Assembly (NCBI GenBank): GCA_037178675.1
Contig: JAYMGJ010000240.1
Location: 48,456-112,455, forward strand
DNA: 64,000 nt
Direction: 5' to 3'
Source: Scleroderma bovista
Lineage: Eukaryota; Basidiomycota; Agaricomycetes; Boletales; Sclerodermataceae
Shown here one piece after another: positions 30,729 through 43,500 of the stretch. Position 1 is the stretch's first letter. Each line of letters begins with the position of its first letter. The position numbers and the translations under genes are program-made. The notes beneath the pieces were generated by a model. That model was not told the DNA's origin. It made no database searches and saw nothing but the letters and a program-made list of their open reading frames with translations.

Positions 30729-32843
30729 ATGGCTGAGCTCGACGCTGACCTCTACGGCGGTGAGTTGTTGGTTCCGCAGAAGAGCGCAGGAGTTGATATA
30801 ATCTAACAGACCTGTACGGAAACGACGAGTCGGACTTTACTGCTGCGGTCGAGGTAAACGAGACCAAGCCTGATGTTCAGCAGACGCCAGAGGTGCCATC
30901 CGAAATACCGGTGTTTACAACATCGAATCCCCCGGAATTCAAGCAGGAGCCCTCAGCAAATGCGCATGCTGCCCTTCGGCCGAAATCGGAACCTCTGTCC
31001 CAGCCCACGTATCAAGCAATACCGACCCATTCTAGCCCGACATCTTATTCGACAACCCCGCAACAAATTCCCACGTACCAACAGCCTCAGCCATCAGACC
31101 TGAAGGCGGATCGGCCTGAACGGAGTATCCGACCCTCAGAAATGAAAGATGAAGGGTGAGTTGTCGAGGTTGAGCTTACCCCTGATGCCATCAATTAGAC
31201 CCTGGGGTCGCTGCTGCTGCCGCAGCGTGTGGGAGTTTGGCTACTAGCTCTGTAGTCGGTCACATCGTCGTCTCGCCTAGCTACTCAGCTATCGACTAAG
31301 ACTAGGCTAGCTCTACCGTATCCACTTCCCTACCTCTAGCCTACGCTAGGCTAGCACAACGCTCCGACACAGTAGCGTCCTCTCATTTTCTCTCTGTCAT
31401 AACGTCTCCTGTCCTTTACAGATAACTAATAGCACCTTTGCTTTTGCATGTCTCTCTCCGACGTCGTCCTTCGACGTGCTGCGTCCGTACCTCAACTGTC
31501 CATGCTCTTGTGCTTGTGCGGTCCCGGCTTTACTATCTATAGCAAGATGTTCATTGGCGGTCTCAACTGGGATACAACCGATGGTACTTACATCGCCATT
31601 AATTTCTTGTACCGCTCAGTAGCACTAAATAGGCTTTTGTTTCACGTCATAGAGTCGCTCAGGAACTACTTTTCGCAGTTCGGTAAAGTAGATGCATGCA
31701 CGATCATGCGCGATGCTGCTGGTCGGTCACGGTGTTTTGCGTTCCTGACCTTTGAAGACCCTGCGAGCGTCAATGCAGTCATGGTCAGAGAACACTTTCT
31801 GGACGGAAAAATCGTACGTCCGCCCCTCGTGTTTTTGCAACATGGCTTTCCTTGGCGCTCATGGTCATCGTGTGCCTTCATTATCGATAGATTGACCCAA
31901 AACGAGCAATACCGCGCCAGGAACACCAGCGTGCTACCAAGCTATTCATTGGTGGCTTGCCTGGCAGCGTCACGTCTGAATCCATGAGGGACTTTTTCTC
32001 CCAGTTCGGCAAGGTTATTGACTCGACGGTCATGCTTGACCGTGAAACTGGACGAAGCAAAGGCTTCGGATTCGTGTCATTCGAAGATACAGATGTCACG
32101 CCCTTCCTGGGCTTTGGCAAGCTTGAGATTGATGGTAAACTTGTAAGCCGTCCTCGCACGGGACCACGTGGCTTCCACGCTGACCATTCGCGGGTTTTTT
32201 CTAGATTGATGTTAAATTAGCCCAACCCCGCTATCAGCGTGACCATTTCAACGAAGACGGGACTACTAATCAGTACACCAGGGGGACTGGATTTAATGCG
32301 CAGGGGGGTGGAAACTTTAACGCTGGTGCAGCGACGGGCACAGGTACCGTCAGCACTGGAATGCCTACCGGTGGGGCAATGCCCGCTGCTTCTGGGGGAA
32401 ACACCCCGTTCGACCCGCAAGCACTGGCCGCACTGTACACACGGATGTTCCAGCTCGCGGGTGGAGCTGGTATGATGGGCGGAATGGGCATGAACCCCAT
32501 GGGGATGGGTGGTATGGGCGGTGGAAACTTCGGGGGAGGGTTTGGAGGTGGCATGGCCGGCATGGGGCGAGGTATGGGCGGCATGGCCATGGCCAGTGGG
32601 ATGGGCGGTGGAAACGTGGGAAGCGGCATGAGCGGTGGTATGGCCGGCTCGGGAGGCGCTTCTGGTGCTGCTATGGGCAGAGGTGGTCAGGGCGCAAGCC
32701 CTCCCACTGGTCCGAATGGCTTGGGCCCAAACGTTCCACGGGGACCGCGAGGCGCACAAGGGGGTCCCGGAGGGCCTGCTGGTCCTGGCCCCCAGCGCGC
32801 TGGTCAGCGTGGACAACACAGCTATCACCCGTATGCCCGTTGA
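30729..32843 (+). CDS. HRP1: RNA-binding protein Hrp1/Nab4-like (cleavage factor IB)
   Basis: The start MAELDADLYG is followed by a low-complexity acidic and Pro/Gln-rich N-terminus. There are two RRM domains: RRM1 with RNP2 MFIGGLNWDT and RNP1-like RCFAFLTFED, and RRM2 with KLFIGGLPGSVT and the clear RNP1 KGFGFVSFED. The C-terminus is Gly/Met-rich with GMGGM-type repeats, then Gly/Pro/Arg. This is the layout of yeast Hrp1 and animal hnRNP A/DAZAP-like proteins, which bind UA-rich enhancement elements in pre-mRNA 3' ends and shuttle between nucleus and cytoplasm. In RRM1 the RNP1 has RCFAF instead of KGFGF. The second intron (31156-31542, 387 nt) is unusually long for this window. Confidence 0.88.
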
Positions 32844-33140
32844 CGATTGGTTTGGTTATTTCATTCAAAATTCTTGCGAGAGGTCCCTCGTTGTGATCTG
32901 GAGGCCTGTGTTGTTTCCATAGGTTATCATCGAAGGTGTGCTAGTTTTTATGTACTTCGTATGAGGACAAACACATTTTCGCCTTAACATACATAGTCGT
33001 AATGACACTTGACTACAAATAAGCGTCAACAACGTGGAGTATGTGCTAGTAGTAGAGAACCATCTCGTCAAGCGCTTGTTCACGGCCAACATCTTGTGCA
33101 TCTAGCTCAGCAGAGCGGCTGAGCTGTCGACGTGGTGAAC

Positions 33141-35567
33141 ATGCCCCCCAAAGTGGACCTCGTCGTCGTTTTCCGCGTCGCTCCACCTCAACCAGGCGTT
33201 GCGCCATCCAAGGAGCAAGTGCGTCAGAGTACTGCGAAATCCGAGCGGCAATATACTGCACTCATAGATACGCTCACAAGAGCGGGACTCAGAGCAGTCG
33301 GGAGGCGAGGGGAGAACCAAGACCAACTGCTCATTATGGTCACCTGCCCCCGGGGTGTGTTGACCAAGCTCGTACATTGCGAACGGTGAGTGTCTATGTG
33401 CTCCAAGGGTGGATATGTGGTCATACGCGTTCTGCAGATACTCGGATTTCCTCTACGGACTCCCGATGTCGAAACTTCCATCTGCGGACACAGACCTCGA
33501 TGCTACTCCTCTCTCGCCAGCCGATCGGATACGTCTCGTGCATGCTTATATCACTTCCACTCCGCAAGATGGAGGTCTCGGGATTGTACCAGGGTGCAAC
33601 GAATGGGACCTGGTTCAGTCCGTTATGGCACTTCACGATCACGACTTTAACGAGCATTGGATACGGCTATGGACAAGACACCGCATTGCATCCGTACAAC
33701 TCGAGAAAATCAGAGATCAGGTATACCTTCTGCCATCAAATCGTGATTGCGTTGTTCTAATTTTCACTTCCGTCAGTTCGGTGATTCAGTCGCTCTGTAC
33801 TTTTTTTTCCTCTCAGCGTATACACGTGCCCTTATCTTCCCAGCTGTCTTGGGCCTCGTGTTCTACTTCTTTGGGACCCCTTACTCGGCGCTGTATTCCT
33901 CGCTCCTTCTCATATGGTCTGTCGTGTTCGTGGAGTGGTGGAACCTGCAACAACGCATTCTCTCTGTGCGGTGGTGCACGCGAGGGTCGTTCCGGGTGGA
34001 GAAACGGAGGGCAGACTACATCCCAAGTCTCCCTTGGTGGAAGAAGGAGTTCCGCAAGATGGCGAGCATACCTACTATACTCCTTTTTGCAAGCATTCTG
34101 GCAACACTTTTGACGGCCATATTCGTACTGGAGGCATTCGTGACACAACTGTACAAAGGTCCAGGACACAAGATAATCGTGAGTGTTTCCCTCGTGGCAC
34201 CGTTCGTGAAATTTGCTGAGATGTGATCTTAGGCTTTCACTCCTACCATTTTGTTCATGGCTCTTGTGCCGAAGCTCCTGGGAATCTACAAGGGATACGC
34301 AATGCGGTTCACTGATAGGGAGAATCACGCACACCAGTCAAGCCACAACAGCTCATTAACCATCAAAGTATTCACTCTATCTGCCATGAATGCTTACCTC
34401 GGCCTTGCACTCTCCGCGTTTGTATATGTCCCTTTCGGAGAGAGCGTAATGCACTTTGTGCAGCACCATCTATTCTCCGGGAGCCTTCGCGCAGCCGTTA
34501 TGCTTGAGAAGTTCGGTACGAACCTTAACGACACTATCAAATTCAGAAGCAAGGGAGAGAACGTGGCAGGCAATGTATCGACGCTCAGTTTCTTCGAGGC
34601 TGATAGAGAGAATGCACGGCAAAAGTTGAATCCCTCGAGATTGCAGGAACAGATGTTTGCATTTACCGTGACGAATCAGGTGGTGAACAACTTTATGGAG
34701 ATCGGATTGCCTTATGTTTTACGGGCTGTTGATACTTTTCGAAGTGGGAAGAGCCCTCGTCATGGAAGGGCTCTAGGGAAGAAGAAACGAGTTGCATTTG
34801 AGGATGAACCCGTCGCGCAGACACAGAACCAGGGTCAGGGTCAAGAGAAACGCACTGAGGAACGCGAGTTCCTCGAAACCGTACGAAGCGAGGTGACTCG
34901 TCCAGAATACGACGTCTTTGGGGACTACGGCGAGATGGTCACGCAATTTGGCTACATTGCGCTCTGGTCGACGATCTGGCCGCTAGCACCTGTCATGGCG
35001 CTGCTGAACAACTATATCGAGGTGCGTTCAGATGCGTTCAAGATTGCCACGGTTGCACGACGGCCTATCCCTATTCGCACGGACACGATCGGGCCATGGC
35101 TTGAGTCCTTGTCATTCCTCGCATGGCTCTCTGCCCTCACGAATTCGGCGTTAGTGTACCTTTTCCGCCCCCCGGACCACCCCGCTGTCCTTGCCGGTGT
35201 GGACGTGACCGCGAGTGCCGATGTGCATCTACATCATGATCGTGGTAATGGGATAGCGGCGACGGAAGAGTTACTGGGCCACGCACTACTTGTCGCGCTT
35301 CTCGCGTCGCATGGATATCTGCTCCTGCGCGCTGCAGTAAGGCGCATACTTGAGCTGGCGATATGGCGAGGAAGCGAGGAAGCCAAGGAAGCTGAGAGAG
35401 CCGAGAGAGAGATGAAGGAGCAGTACCTGGGGCAGGTCACCTCGCCCACTAGTGATGCTAAAGTGAGTGTGGCCGAATCCTTTGTTCATGACAGCGATGA
35501 GTGGGAGGCATTTTGGGCTTCCGATGAGGGACTCGACGAGATTCAGAGACTGGTTAAGGACGCTTAA
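33141..35567 (+). CDS. Anoctamin/TMEM16 family protein (Ist2-like)
   Basis: Four exons (33141-33385, 33438-33720, 33777-34178, 34233-35567) give a continuous frame of 754 residues. A soluble N-terminal domain is followed by KIRDQFGDSVALYF and a series of membrane helices (LYFFFLSAYTRALIFP; LLLIWSVVFVEWW; IPTILLFASILATLL; FMALVPKLLGIYKG; LPYVLR; FGYIALWSTIWPLAPVMALLNNYIEVRSDAFK). The last block is the highly conserved anoctamin region with calcium-site acidic residues (E and D of NNYIEVRSD). Fungal members are lipid scramblases or ER-plasma membrane tethers. A charged cytosolic tail follows the last helices. The gene looks intact. Confidence 0.92.
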
Positions 35568-35844
35568 GTAAATCTGTCAACTCGTGTTGTGTTGCTATTC
35601 GCAGTCCCATTCCTCTTATGATATCGATTTGTTCATAGTCATGTTTGTGTGTTTTTTTTTGTGTACGTACCGTATCGTAGCTTTTGTTTTCGTGCTACTA
35701 GTTTAACATGCCTATTTGAGCTACATAGACCCTGACTCGGCTTTTTGCTGATCGGCGTATTTCTTCCCACGATTTGTCAGTTGGACGACAGTTCAACAGC
35801 CTAATAGTGTTCCTTAACCTCAGGGAGGTTGGTCAATCATACGC

Positions 35845-38459
35845 ATGCCTTTGCGGGGTGTTGGTCATTCGAGGCTGGTTGGCGATGAGGCACCCTACTT
35901 TGTCTCCTTGGCGGAGCTCGACATGTGGTTCACTCAGCCTCGTCGCAAGTTGACGGGCGTCTTACCCTACCAGCCTCGACCTCACATCGAAGGGCAATCT
36001 GGCGACAGAGGGAAGCTACTGGTGACGAACAATAATTTTTTGAGTTGTCGATGTGTGCTGAGATATTCCTCTATCAAAGGTCTGTCACGATTATAAAGTT
36101 GGTGATTTTTCTCGTCTGTTGCTTGCCATCAGATGATTTGATTCGTCACTCAGGGGGGGTATACCGAGTCGCCTTCGGGCCATTGCTATACGTTTAATTT
36201 CTGGTCTTTGTGTGATACATTTATCTAGTACGTCTTCCTTTATCCACAAACCCCCTGACTCTTAAACCGATCGGGGTGTACAGCTTTTCACACCATCGTG
36301 TCACCATACCCCCATCAGGCTGGATCAATGCTGCTCATAAACAAGGTGTGAAAATCTTAGGGACTCTGTAAGCTGGCAGTAGCCAACGCGCACCTCAATC
36401 TCGCTCATTCCTGGCTTTATCAGAATATTAGAACACTCAGAATCAAATTCGGATGGCATGAAACTTATGCTGGGAAATGCCCCCAACTTGTCTATGGGTT
36501 CGAGTGCTCAGACAGGAGGCATTCCCCTGTCTAGACACTACGCATCTCGCTTGGCTGAATTAGCATATCAGCGTGGCTTTGATGGATATTTACTCAACTT
36601 CGAGAGTAGCCTTCCGGGTGGCAGTGAGCAAGCACGGGCTTTAGCAGCGTGGATCGTACTATTGAGAGCTGAACTTCATACGAAGGTTGGATCTCATTCA
36701 GATGTCGTTTGGTGGGGTCCGCGATTTGAGTTCTACCTGGTTGCTGACTTCATTAAAGGTATGACAGCGTGACCATCAGTGGTCAGTTGAAATATCAAAA
36801 CAGACTTAATCACTACAATCTCCCCTTTTTCATCGCGTCAGATGCATTCTTCACGAATTACTTCGTAAGCCGTTGCTTGGGTGTGCATCATTTGGTTGAT
36901 TTGCTGCATAGTGGTCTCCACATTATCCGTCCATCGGAGCAAGTTACTTCCTGAATATTGATCCCATCCTGTTGGGTGGTCCAGATGTGTCCGACAATTC
37001 TTCGCCAAGAGTGAAAACCCTCGGTGCAGTTTTTGTCGGTGTTGATGTTTGGGGCCGCCACCAGTACGGCGGTGGAGGGCTCAACAGCTACAGAGCAATC
37101 ACCCATATTGATCCTCAGTCGCTTGGGCTCAGTGTCGCCTTCTTCGGACCGGGCTGGACCTGGGAATCCGAGCAAGACAACCCAGGTTGGAATTGGGAAC
37201 AGTGGTGGCAATTCGAGCGTCAGCTCTGGATTGGACCGTCTCGGCCCGACGAAGTTGTACCTGTACCCAAACCACCGCAGTGGCCGTATGGTGGACCTGA
37301 GCGGGATGAAGGGCCGTTCAAACCCATCCACGCATTCTTTGCACATGCTCCACCGCCCGACCCTCGCAAATTCTCATTTTACACTTGCTTCTCACCTGGT
37401 ATCGGGCATGCTTGGTTTGTCAACGGAGCCAACGTCTTGGAGACGAAACAGCTCTGGACGGATATCGACAAGCAGTGTTCCATTGGCAACCTTGTCTGGC
37501 CCCGACCTCTTCTGCACTGGGAAGCCGACAAGCCGACAGAGGACTTGCCTCTCGCATCTACTGGCTTTGATATGACAGACGGATGGAACGGAGGAAATGC
37601 ATTGAAGTTATCGGTTGTCTGTGGAGGCAGTTCTTCGCAAGACGCCTTCTTCCGGTGTGTTTGGATACCTGTGCAGTCCCTGGCAGTTACTATGCAGGAA
37701 TCGTACGAAGCCTGCGTTGTGTATAAGACCAATACTGGAGAGGGCTGTGACCTCGATCTCGCAATCAATGTCAAGTCGCTCTCTGCGGAAGGTAGCGTGT
37801 CGGTCGAGCCAGCCATTCTCACCGATCTGCAGCACGGGTGGTCTCAGCAGACCGTGAACTTCACCGTTACCTCACCGGGTCACACATCAGTTGCTGTGGG
37901 CCTCATATCTGGTTTCACTGCCGAAGATCCTACTATTCCATGCACTTTCGCGATATCCCTGGGACAGCTCGCAGTATACCCATCCCCGCTAGTCCCACCT
38001 GTTTCGGTTCCCTTGTCTTCTGTTTCCTGGGCAAGTTTTACACCTAGCTCTGCTATTTCAGCAGACTCCCTCGGCAACTTGGCTGGTGTATTAACTTGGG
38101 ACACGGCAATATCCCTTCCCTCCATGAATCAGATACCTCTGGAGGGGCGTGATCCAGAAGATCCTTCTCCTGCATGGATTTTAGACAACAACCAAATCAC
38201 TTCGTGTCCATCATTCATCTATTTCAATATCTATATCGCAGTGGGCCTAAACAGCACTGACGTGTTGGATCCATCATTGGCTATATTCATTGGCACAACT
38301 GGATTGGACGGGCGCGGGAATCGATTTTACGTGGAGCCACAATGTCTGCCTGAAGGGTTAGAGGGGAAAAAAGCAGCGAGGTTCTATGTCCAGGCTGTCA
38401 GCAACCGCGGGGAAGTTCTCCCTTGGGATAGATGTGCACATGTGGACTATACGGTGTGA
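35845..38459 (+). CDS. Cytosolic endo-beta-N-acetylglucosaminidase, GH85 (ENGase)
   Basis: At least six exons. The N-terminal exon starts MPLRGVGHSRLVGDEAPYF and ends GKLL; VCHDYK|GGYTE then crosses an intron. Next come YFSHHRVTIPPSGWINAAHK and GVKILGTL, followed by the active-site segment FDGYLLNFES, where Asn and Glu two residues apart are the GH85 catalytic pair. VWYDSVTISGQLKYQNRLN, WSPHYPS and VGVDVWGR follow. The C-terminal half is a beta-rich accessory region. The enzyme cleaves the chitobiose core of free or protein N-glycans. No signal peptide is seen, consistent with the cytosolic type. Its last codons and 3' flank are the left boundary of a tandem duplication. Confidence 0.92.
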
Positions 38460-39362
38460 GACTCCGCTTCGCAAGTCAGGTAAATTGGTTCTACGCGAGA
38501 AAACCGTTGAACCTGTTCATCAATTTGAATTGAATGCCTCCAAGTCGTGCTCGAGTACTACATGAAAACACAACCTATGATACCATGATGCTGTAACTAT
38601 AGTATTGTTTTGGTGATTGGAACACTCGCAAGCTCTACTTGTTAGAATTCGCGCGCTGAGTCGATCGGGGTGACCACGATTGGTGGATGGGTGCGAACCA
38701 GGTCCAAACGCGATGGATATACACAGTACGACTACGAACTATTTATCTTGTAGGTAGGGCTAATATATCAAAACTAATAAATGTAATCAGTCTTGTAAGT
38801 TTGCCACGTAGCGGCCATATATTCTGACACTACTACATATCTGTGAAGTTGGCTTCACTTGTTAACAAAGTATAAATCAACTTCATCATCCAATCAGAGC
38901 TATAGAGCCCTCAACTTGACGGAGAGTGTTAAGCTGGCCTTGAGCCGTACAAGTTGAGAGCTTTCCGCTTATATAATACGCATGATTACATACACAGAGG
39001 CATCTCCGTCCTCGACGCCCACCATTCTAGCCGCATCTGGGTGATATAATCCTCGCCTGCAACGCTGCGCCGGCAATCACCGCACGATTCTTAACATTGA
39101 GTACTGATGATGACCCGCATTCCGAGGTGCCGTTGCTCCCTGACTCATATGTGTCAACAATGCGCTTGTCAATCTTGCTACTCCTCTGTGGGTATTCAGG
39201 TACTGTACGCCGGATGTGCCCCGGTTAGCTTCTACAGACACACAGGGAAAGACATGCATCCATGGTGGCAAACCCGCAGCCCCAGGCAGTGTGAGTAGGG
39301 GTACTAAATTGTGCTGGTGGCCAGATCGGATGGTACCCATACCGGTGACCTGCACGGGTCAT

Positions 39363-40080
39363 CTACTCTCCCCTCTCTGCATCCGTTATGTTCGCCTTTT
39401 CCTTCTCCTCCGCCTTCTTCTTGCGCTTCCGCTTCAGGCCCTGACCGGGCCTCTTTACCACCACCTGATGCCCAGTAGTCGGACCACTCGTGTCCATCAC
39501 GTCTGCAGTTTCACCACCACTTCTTACCGGCGGTACGTGTAACGTGTAACTCTCTAAGGATGCGAGGGCCTCAGTAGAGTGGGGGGGGGATCGCCGAGGT
39601 CTGTGGGCACTTTCTTCGAGTATCTGACTTACGACACGGAGTGGTCCCATGACTTGGAGTTCTTAGGGTCGCTCGGGAGAGTCGAGAGGAGGATGGCGAC
39701 GGTGGTTGACTTAGGAATGGCGAATTCCGTATTGGCAACGTAAAGAACGGCCTCTTGGAGGCTCGTTCTGTGATCTGAGATCTTTTCGCCAAGCCCGAAT
39801 CATGATTCATGAACGATCGTGCTTCCGAATCCATCCTCTTCCAAAAGACATCTGCGGCGTCCCCAAGTGACAGTTTGGTGACTTTCCCTTCTACGATATC
39901 GAGCAGGTCAAACGCATTTTGAATTCGGAGGGCCCGATCGTGTCGCCTTTGGGGAACATGGCCGTCACGTGTGGGAAATCCGACGACGACGATATCGCTG
40001 GCGCTGCGGTTGTAGTGACTGAGGATTGTGTTGGACTCGAAGTCGAAGACATGGCCTATATTGGCCGAACCCCGCTATCA
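39363..40080 (-). pseudogene. Unidentified reading-frame remnant in unit A
   Basis: Minus-strand translation of about 40050-39560 gives a plausible coding stretch (HVFDFESNTILSHYN, ASDIVVVGF, IQNAFDLLDIVEGKV, SLGDAADVFWKRMDSE) across frame changes, then a lysine-rich tail near 39420. I do not recognise it. The corresponding stretch in unit B (about 42060-42500) is similarly degenerate. It could be a decayed gene copied along with the unit. Confidence 0.3.
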
Positions 40081-40315
40081 ATCCGCGACTTGGCCCAGGG
40101 CTGGACAATGAATAGTATGTCCTGAGGGTCTCTATTTTTATTTGTCAGATCCCACATATACCTGAAGCACTCCAGGACAGATCATGAAAAAATATATTGC
40201 GGAATCAAATGACCGAGCCCATAGGAATAACCAATTTTTTCCCCCCTCTAGATATAAAATGCAGGCAGAAGGAGGCGCCATACATCAAACATATCTTCGC
40301 CTCCTGGCTGTCAAA

Positions 40316-40689
40316 ATGGTCCGTTTACTTAGTGTCGCGTCCCTGCTGTTCTCTTCGTACATTGCTCTTGCAGCTGCCGAAGGTACGCCGCGCTTGCAGG
40401 CGAATGACGTGGTCGCGAGGCTTGTGGGGAGGGGTCTCGATTGTTCTGGTGGTATGATATTCAACTCCACTGACTCTCAACCTGCTCACCTTATGCACAG
40501 CTCGGGTGTGCAATGGTGGCAAGTCGTGCTGCGACGCAGGCACGCATTGTTGCTACGACAAAGACGGTGGTTGTAAGAATTCAATCACAAATAGTTTTTG
40601 TTGTTGCTTACAATGGCCCGCGTCATCCAGGCTGTGCTGATGGGCGCACTTGCTCAACTAACCATTGGGGTACCCCTGATTGCAAGTAA
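40316..40689 (+). CDS. Small secreted cysteine-rich protein, copy A
   Basis: Three exons (40316-40451, 40501-40593, 40631-40689) total 288 bp, 95 residues. The signal peptide is MVRLLSVASLLFSSYIALA. A short spacer (LQANDVVARLVGR) could be a propeptide, then a core holds ten cysteines including two CC pairs (SCCDAGTHCCYD) and ends in WGTPDCK. The second intron is only 37 nt; reading through it gives an early stop, while splicing restores frame and the last three cysteines, and the same structure holds in copy B. Small size, signal peptide and disulfide-rich core suggest an extracellular protein, perhaps effector- or defensin-like. That is inference. Confidence 0.75.
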
Positions 40690-42732
40690 CCATAGTGTCG
40701 CCAACCGAATCAGGCTGAATCAAAGTGGCAGTTTGGTGGGCATTCGACATGTCGAAGTGCACTGAACCAAGTTGGTACTGGGCAAATAGTCCTGCAATGT
40801 ATTTTTTTCTTCTGATTTTGTGTGTGTTCGAAATGTGTCTACGTCCGTAACGTTAGTCGTTTGTCTAGGACAACTATCAGCGAGTTCGATTCAGAAGGAT
40901 TGCACCCTTGGGAAGGTTATTCTGAAAGTACAGAAAAGAATGAGATGAGCGCCAGGATAACGCGCATTCGCCATCCTTGCATCTATCTGTACTTCTTTTC
41001 TACTGACGTCAATGTATGTGCCCATGACTCATCACCAACTTGCAGCGGTCACAGTGTGGCCCGTCGTCTTTGTTGTTGCACATGTGGATTATAAGGTGTG
41101 AGACTCCGCTTCGCAAGTCAGGTAAATTGTTTCTACGTGAGAAAATTGTTGAACTTGAATTGAATACCTCCAAGTCGTGCTCGAGAAAATACAACCTATG
41201 ATACCATGATGCTTTAATCATAGTATTGTTTTGGTGATTGGAACACTCACAAGCTCTACTTCATATCTGCGAAGTTGGCTTCACTTGTTAACAAAGTATA
41301 AATCAACTTCATCATCCAATCAGAGCTATCATGAGCCCTCAACTTGAGAGTGTTAAGCTGGCCTTGAACCGTGCACTTGCCGCTTATATAATACGCATGA
41401 CATCATAGTGGCTTACATACACAGAGGAATAACATCTCCGTCCTCGACGCCACCATCTAGCCTCCTCTTGTCCGAGTAGTCCGCATCTGGGTGATATAAT
41501 CCTCGCCTGCAACGCTGGGCCAGTAATTACCGCACGATTCTTAACATTGAGTACTGATGATGACCCGCATTCCGAGGTGCCGTTGCTCCCCAGTGGTATG
41601 TGTCAACAATGCGCTTGTTAATCCTGCTGCCCCTCTGTGGGTATTCAGGTACTGTACGTCAGATGTGACTCGGTGGTGTTGACACTGCAGATGTGACGAA
41701 CACGACTGGTCCGACTGCTGGGCATCAGGTGGTGGTAAAGAGGTCCGGTCAGGGCCTGAAGCGGAGGAGAAGGAGAAGGCGAACGCAACGGATGAAGAGA
41801 GGGGATAGTAGATGACCCGTGCAGATCACCGGTATGGGTACTATCCGATCTGGCCACCAGCACAATTTGGTACCCACACCCACACTGCCTGGGTGCGGGT
41901 TTGCCACCATGGATGCGTGTCTTGCCCTGTGTGTCTGGAGAAGCTAACTCCTTACCGGCGGTATGTGTAACGCTCTAAGGCTGCGAGGGCCTCTCAGTAG
42001 AGTGGGGGGGGGGGGAGCTAATCGCTGAGGTCTGTGGGCGCTTTTCTTCGAGTATTTGACCTACGACACGGCGTGGTCCCATGACTTGGGGTTCTTAGGG
42101 TCGCTCAGGAGAGTCAAGAGGAGGATGGCGACGGTGGTTGACTTAGGAATGGCGAATTCAGTATTGGCAACGTAAAGAACGGCCTCTTGGAAGCTCGTTC
42201 TGTGATCTGTGATCTTTTCTTCATGCCCGAATCATGAACGATTGTGCTTGCGAATCCATCTTCTTCCAAAAGACATCTGCGGCGTCTCCAAGTGACAGTT
42301 TGGTGACTTTCCCTTCCATGATATCGAGTAGGTCAAACGCATTTTGAATTCGGAGGGCCTGATCGTGTCGCCTTTGGGGAACATGGCCGCCGGGAAATCC
42401 TACGACGACGATATCGCTGTCGCTGCGGTTGTAGTGGCCGAGGATTGTGTTGGATTCGAAGTCGAAGACATGGCCTATATTGGCCGAACCCCGCTATCAA
42501 TCCACGACTTGGCCCAGGGCTGGACAATGAATAGTATGTCCTGAGGGTCGCTATTTTTATTTGTCAGATCCACATATACCTGAAGCACTCCAGGACAAAT
42601 CATGGAAAATATATTGCGGAATCAAATGACCGAGCCCATAGGAATAACCAATTTTGTTCCGCCTCTAGATATAAAATGCAGACAGAAGGAGGCGCCATTC
42701 ATCAAACATATCTTCGCTTCCTGGCTGTCAAA

Positions 42733-43106
42733 ATGGTCCGTTTACTTAGTGTCGCGTCCCTGCTATTCTCTTCGTACATTGCTTTTGCAGCTGCCGAAGG
42801 TACGCCGCGCTTGCAGGCGAATGACGTGGTCGCAAGGCTTGTGGAGAGGGCTCCCAATTGTTCTGGTGGTATGATATTCAACTCCACTGACTCTCAACCT
42901 GCTCACCTTATGTACAGTTCGTGTGTGCGATAATGGCAAGTCGTGCTGCGACGAAGGCACGCATTGTTGCTACGACAATGCCAGTGGTTGTAAGAATTCA
43001 GTCACAAATAGTTTTTGTTGTTGCTTACAATGGCCCGCGCCATCCAGGCTGTGTTGATGGGCTCATTTGCTCATATAACCGTTGGGGTACCCCTGTTTGC
43101 AAGTAA
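42733..43106 (+). CDS. Small secreted cysteine-rich protein, copy B
   Basis: Exact structural twin of copy A: exons 42733-42868, 42918-43010 and 43048-43106 with identical exon and intron lengths, 95 residues. The signal peptide is nearly unchanged (IAFA for IALA). The mature region keeps all ten cysteines but differs at many other positions (for example SCCDEGTHCCYDNASGC, and SYNRWGTPVCK at the end). Change concentrated in the mature part beside a near-constant signal peptide hints at diversifying selection. Confidence 0.75.
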
Positions 43107-43500
43107 CAATAGTGTCGCCAACCGAATCAGGCTGAATCGAAGTGGCAGTCTGGTGGGCATTCGACATGTCGAAGTGCATTGAACCAAGTTGGTACTGGGC
43201 AAATAGTCCTGCAATGTATTTTTTTCTTCTGATTTTGTATGTGTTCAAAATGTGCCTACCCTTCGTAACGTCAATAGTAGTCGTTGTCTAGGACAACTAT
43301 CAGTGAGTTCGATTCAGAAGGATCGCACCCTTGGGAAGGTCATTCTGAAAGCACAGAAAAGAATGGGATGAGCGCCAGGATAACGTGCATTCGCCATCCT
43401 TGCATCTATTTGCACTTCTTTTCTACTGAACTGTGACGTCAATGTATGTGCCCATGACTCATCACCAACTTGCAGTGGTCACAGTGGCCCGTCGGCTTTG

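Larger units (their letters stand above)
38437..43500. repeat. Tandem segmental duplication (two ~2.5-kb units)
   Basis: Unit A runs about 38437-41077 and unit B about 41078-43500. Unit A begins in the final codons of the ENGase gene (HVDYTV) and the copy of those codons opens unit B at 41078 (read as HVDYKV), followed by the same 3' flank (GTGAGACTCCGCTTCGC). Each unit ends near the CATGACTCATCACCAAC motif (41024 and 43453). Each unit has one cysteine-rich secreted protein gene. Unit B carries several small deletions and one inversion of about 290 bp. Confidence 0.85.

Noticed and set aside
32217..32828. Long minus-strand frame rich in His, Ser and Thr
   Set aside because: It lies antisense to the Gly/Met-rich tail of HRP1; codon bias of that repeat keeps the opposite strand open.
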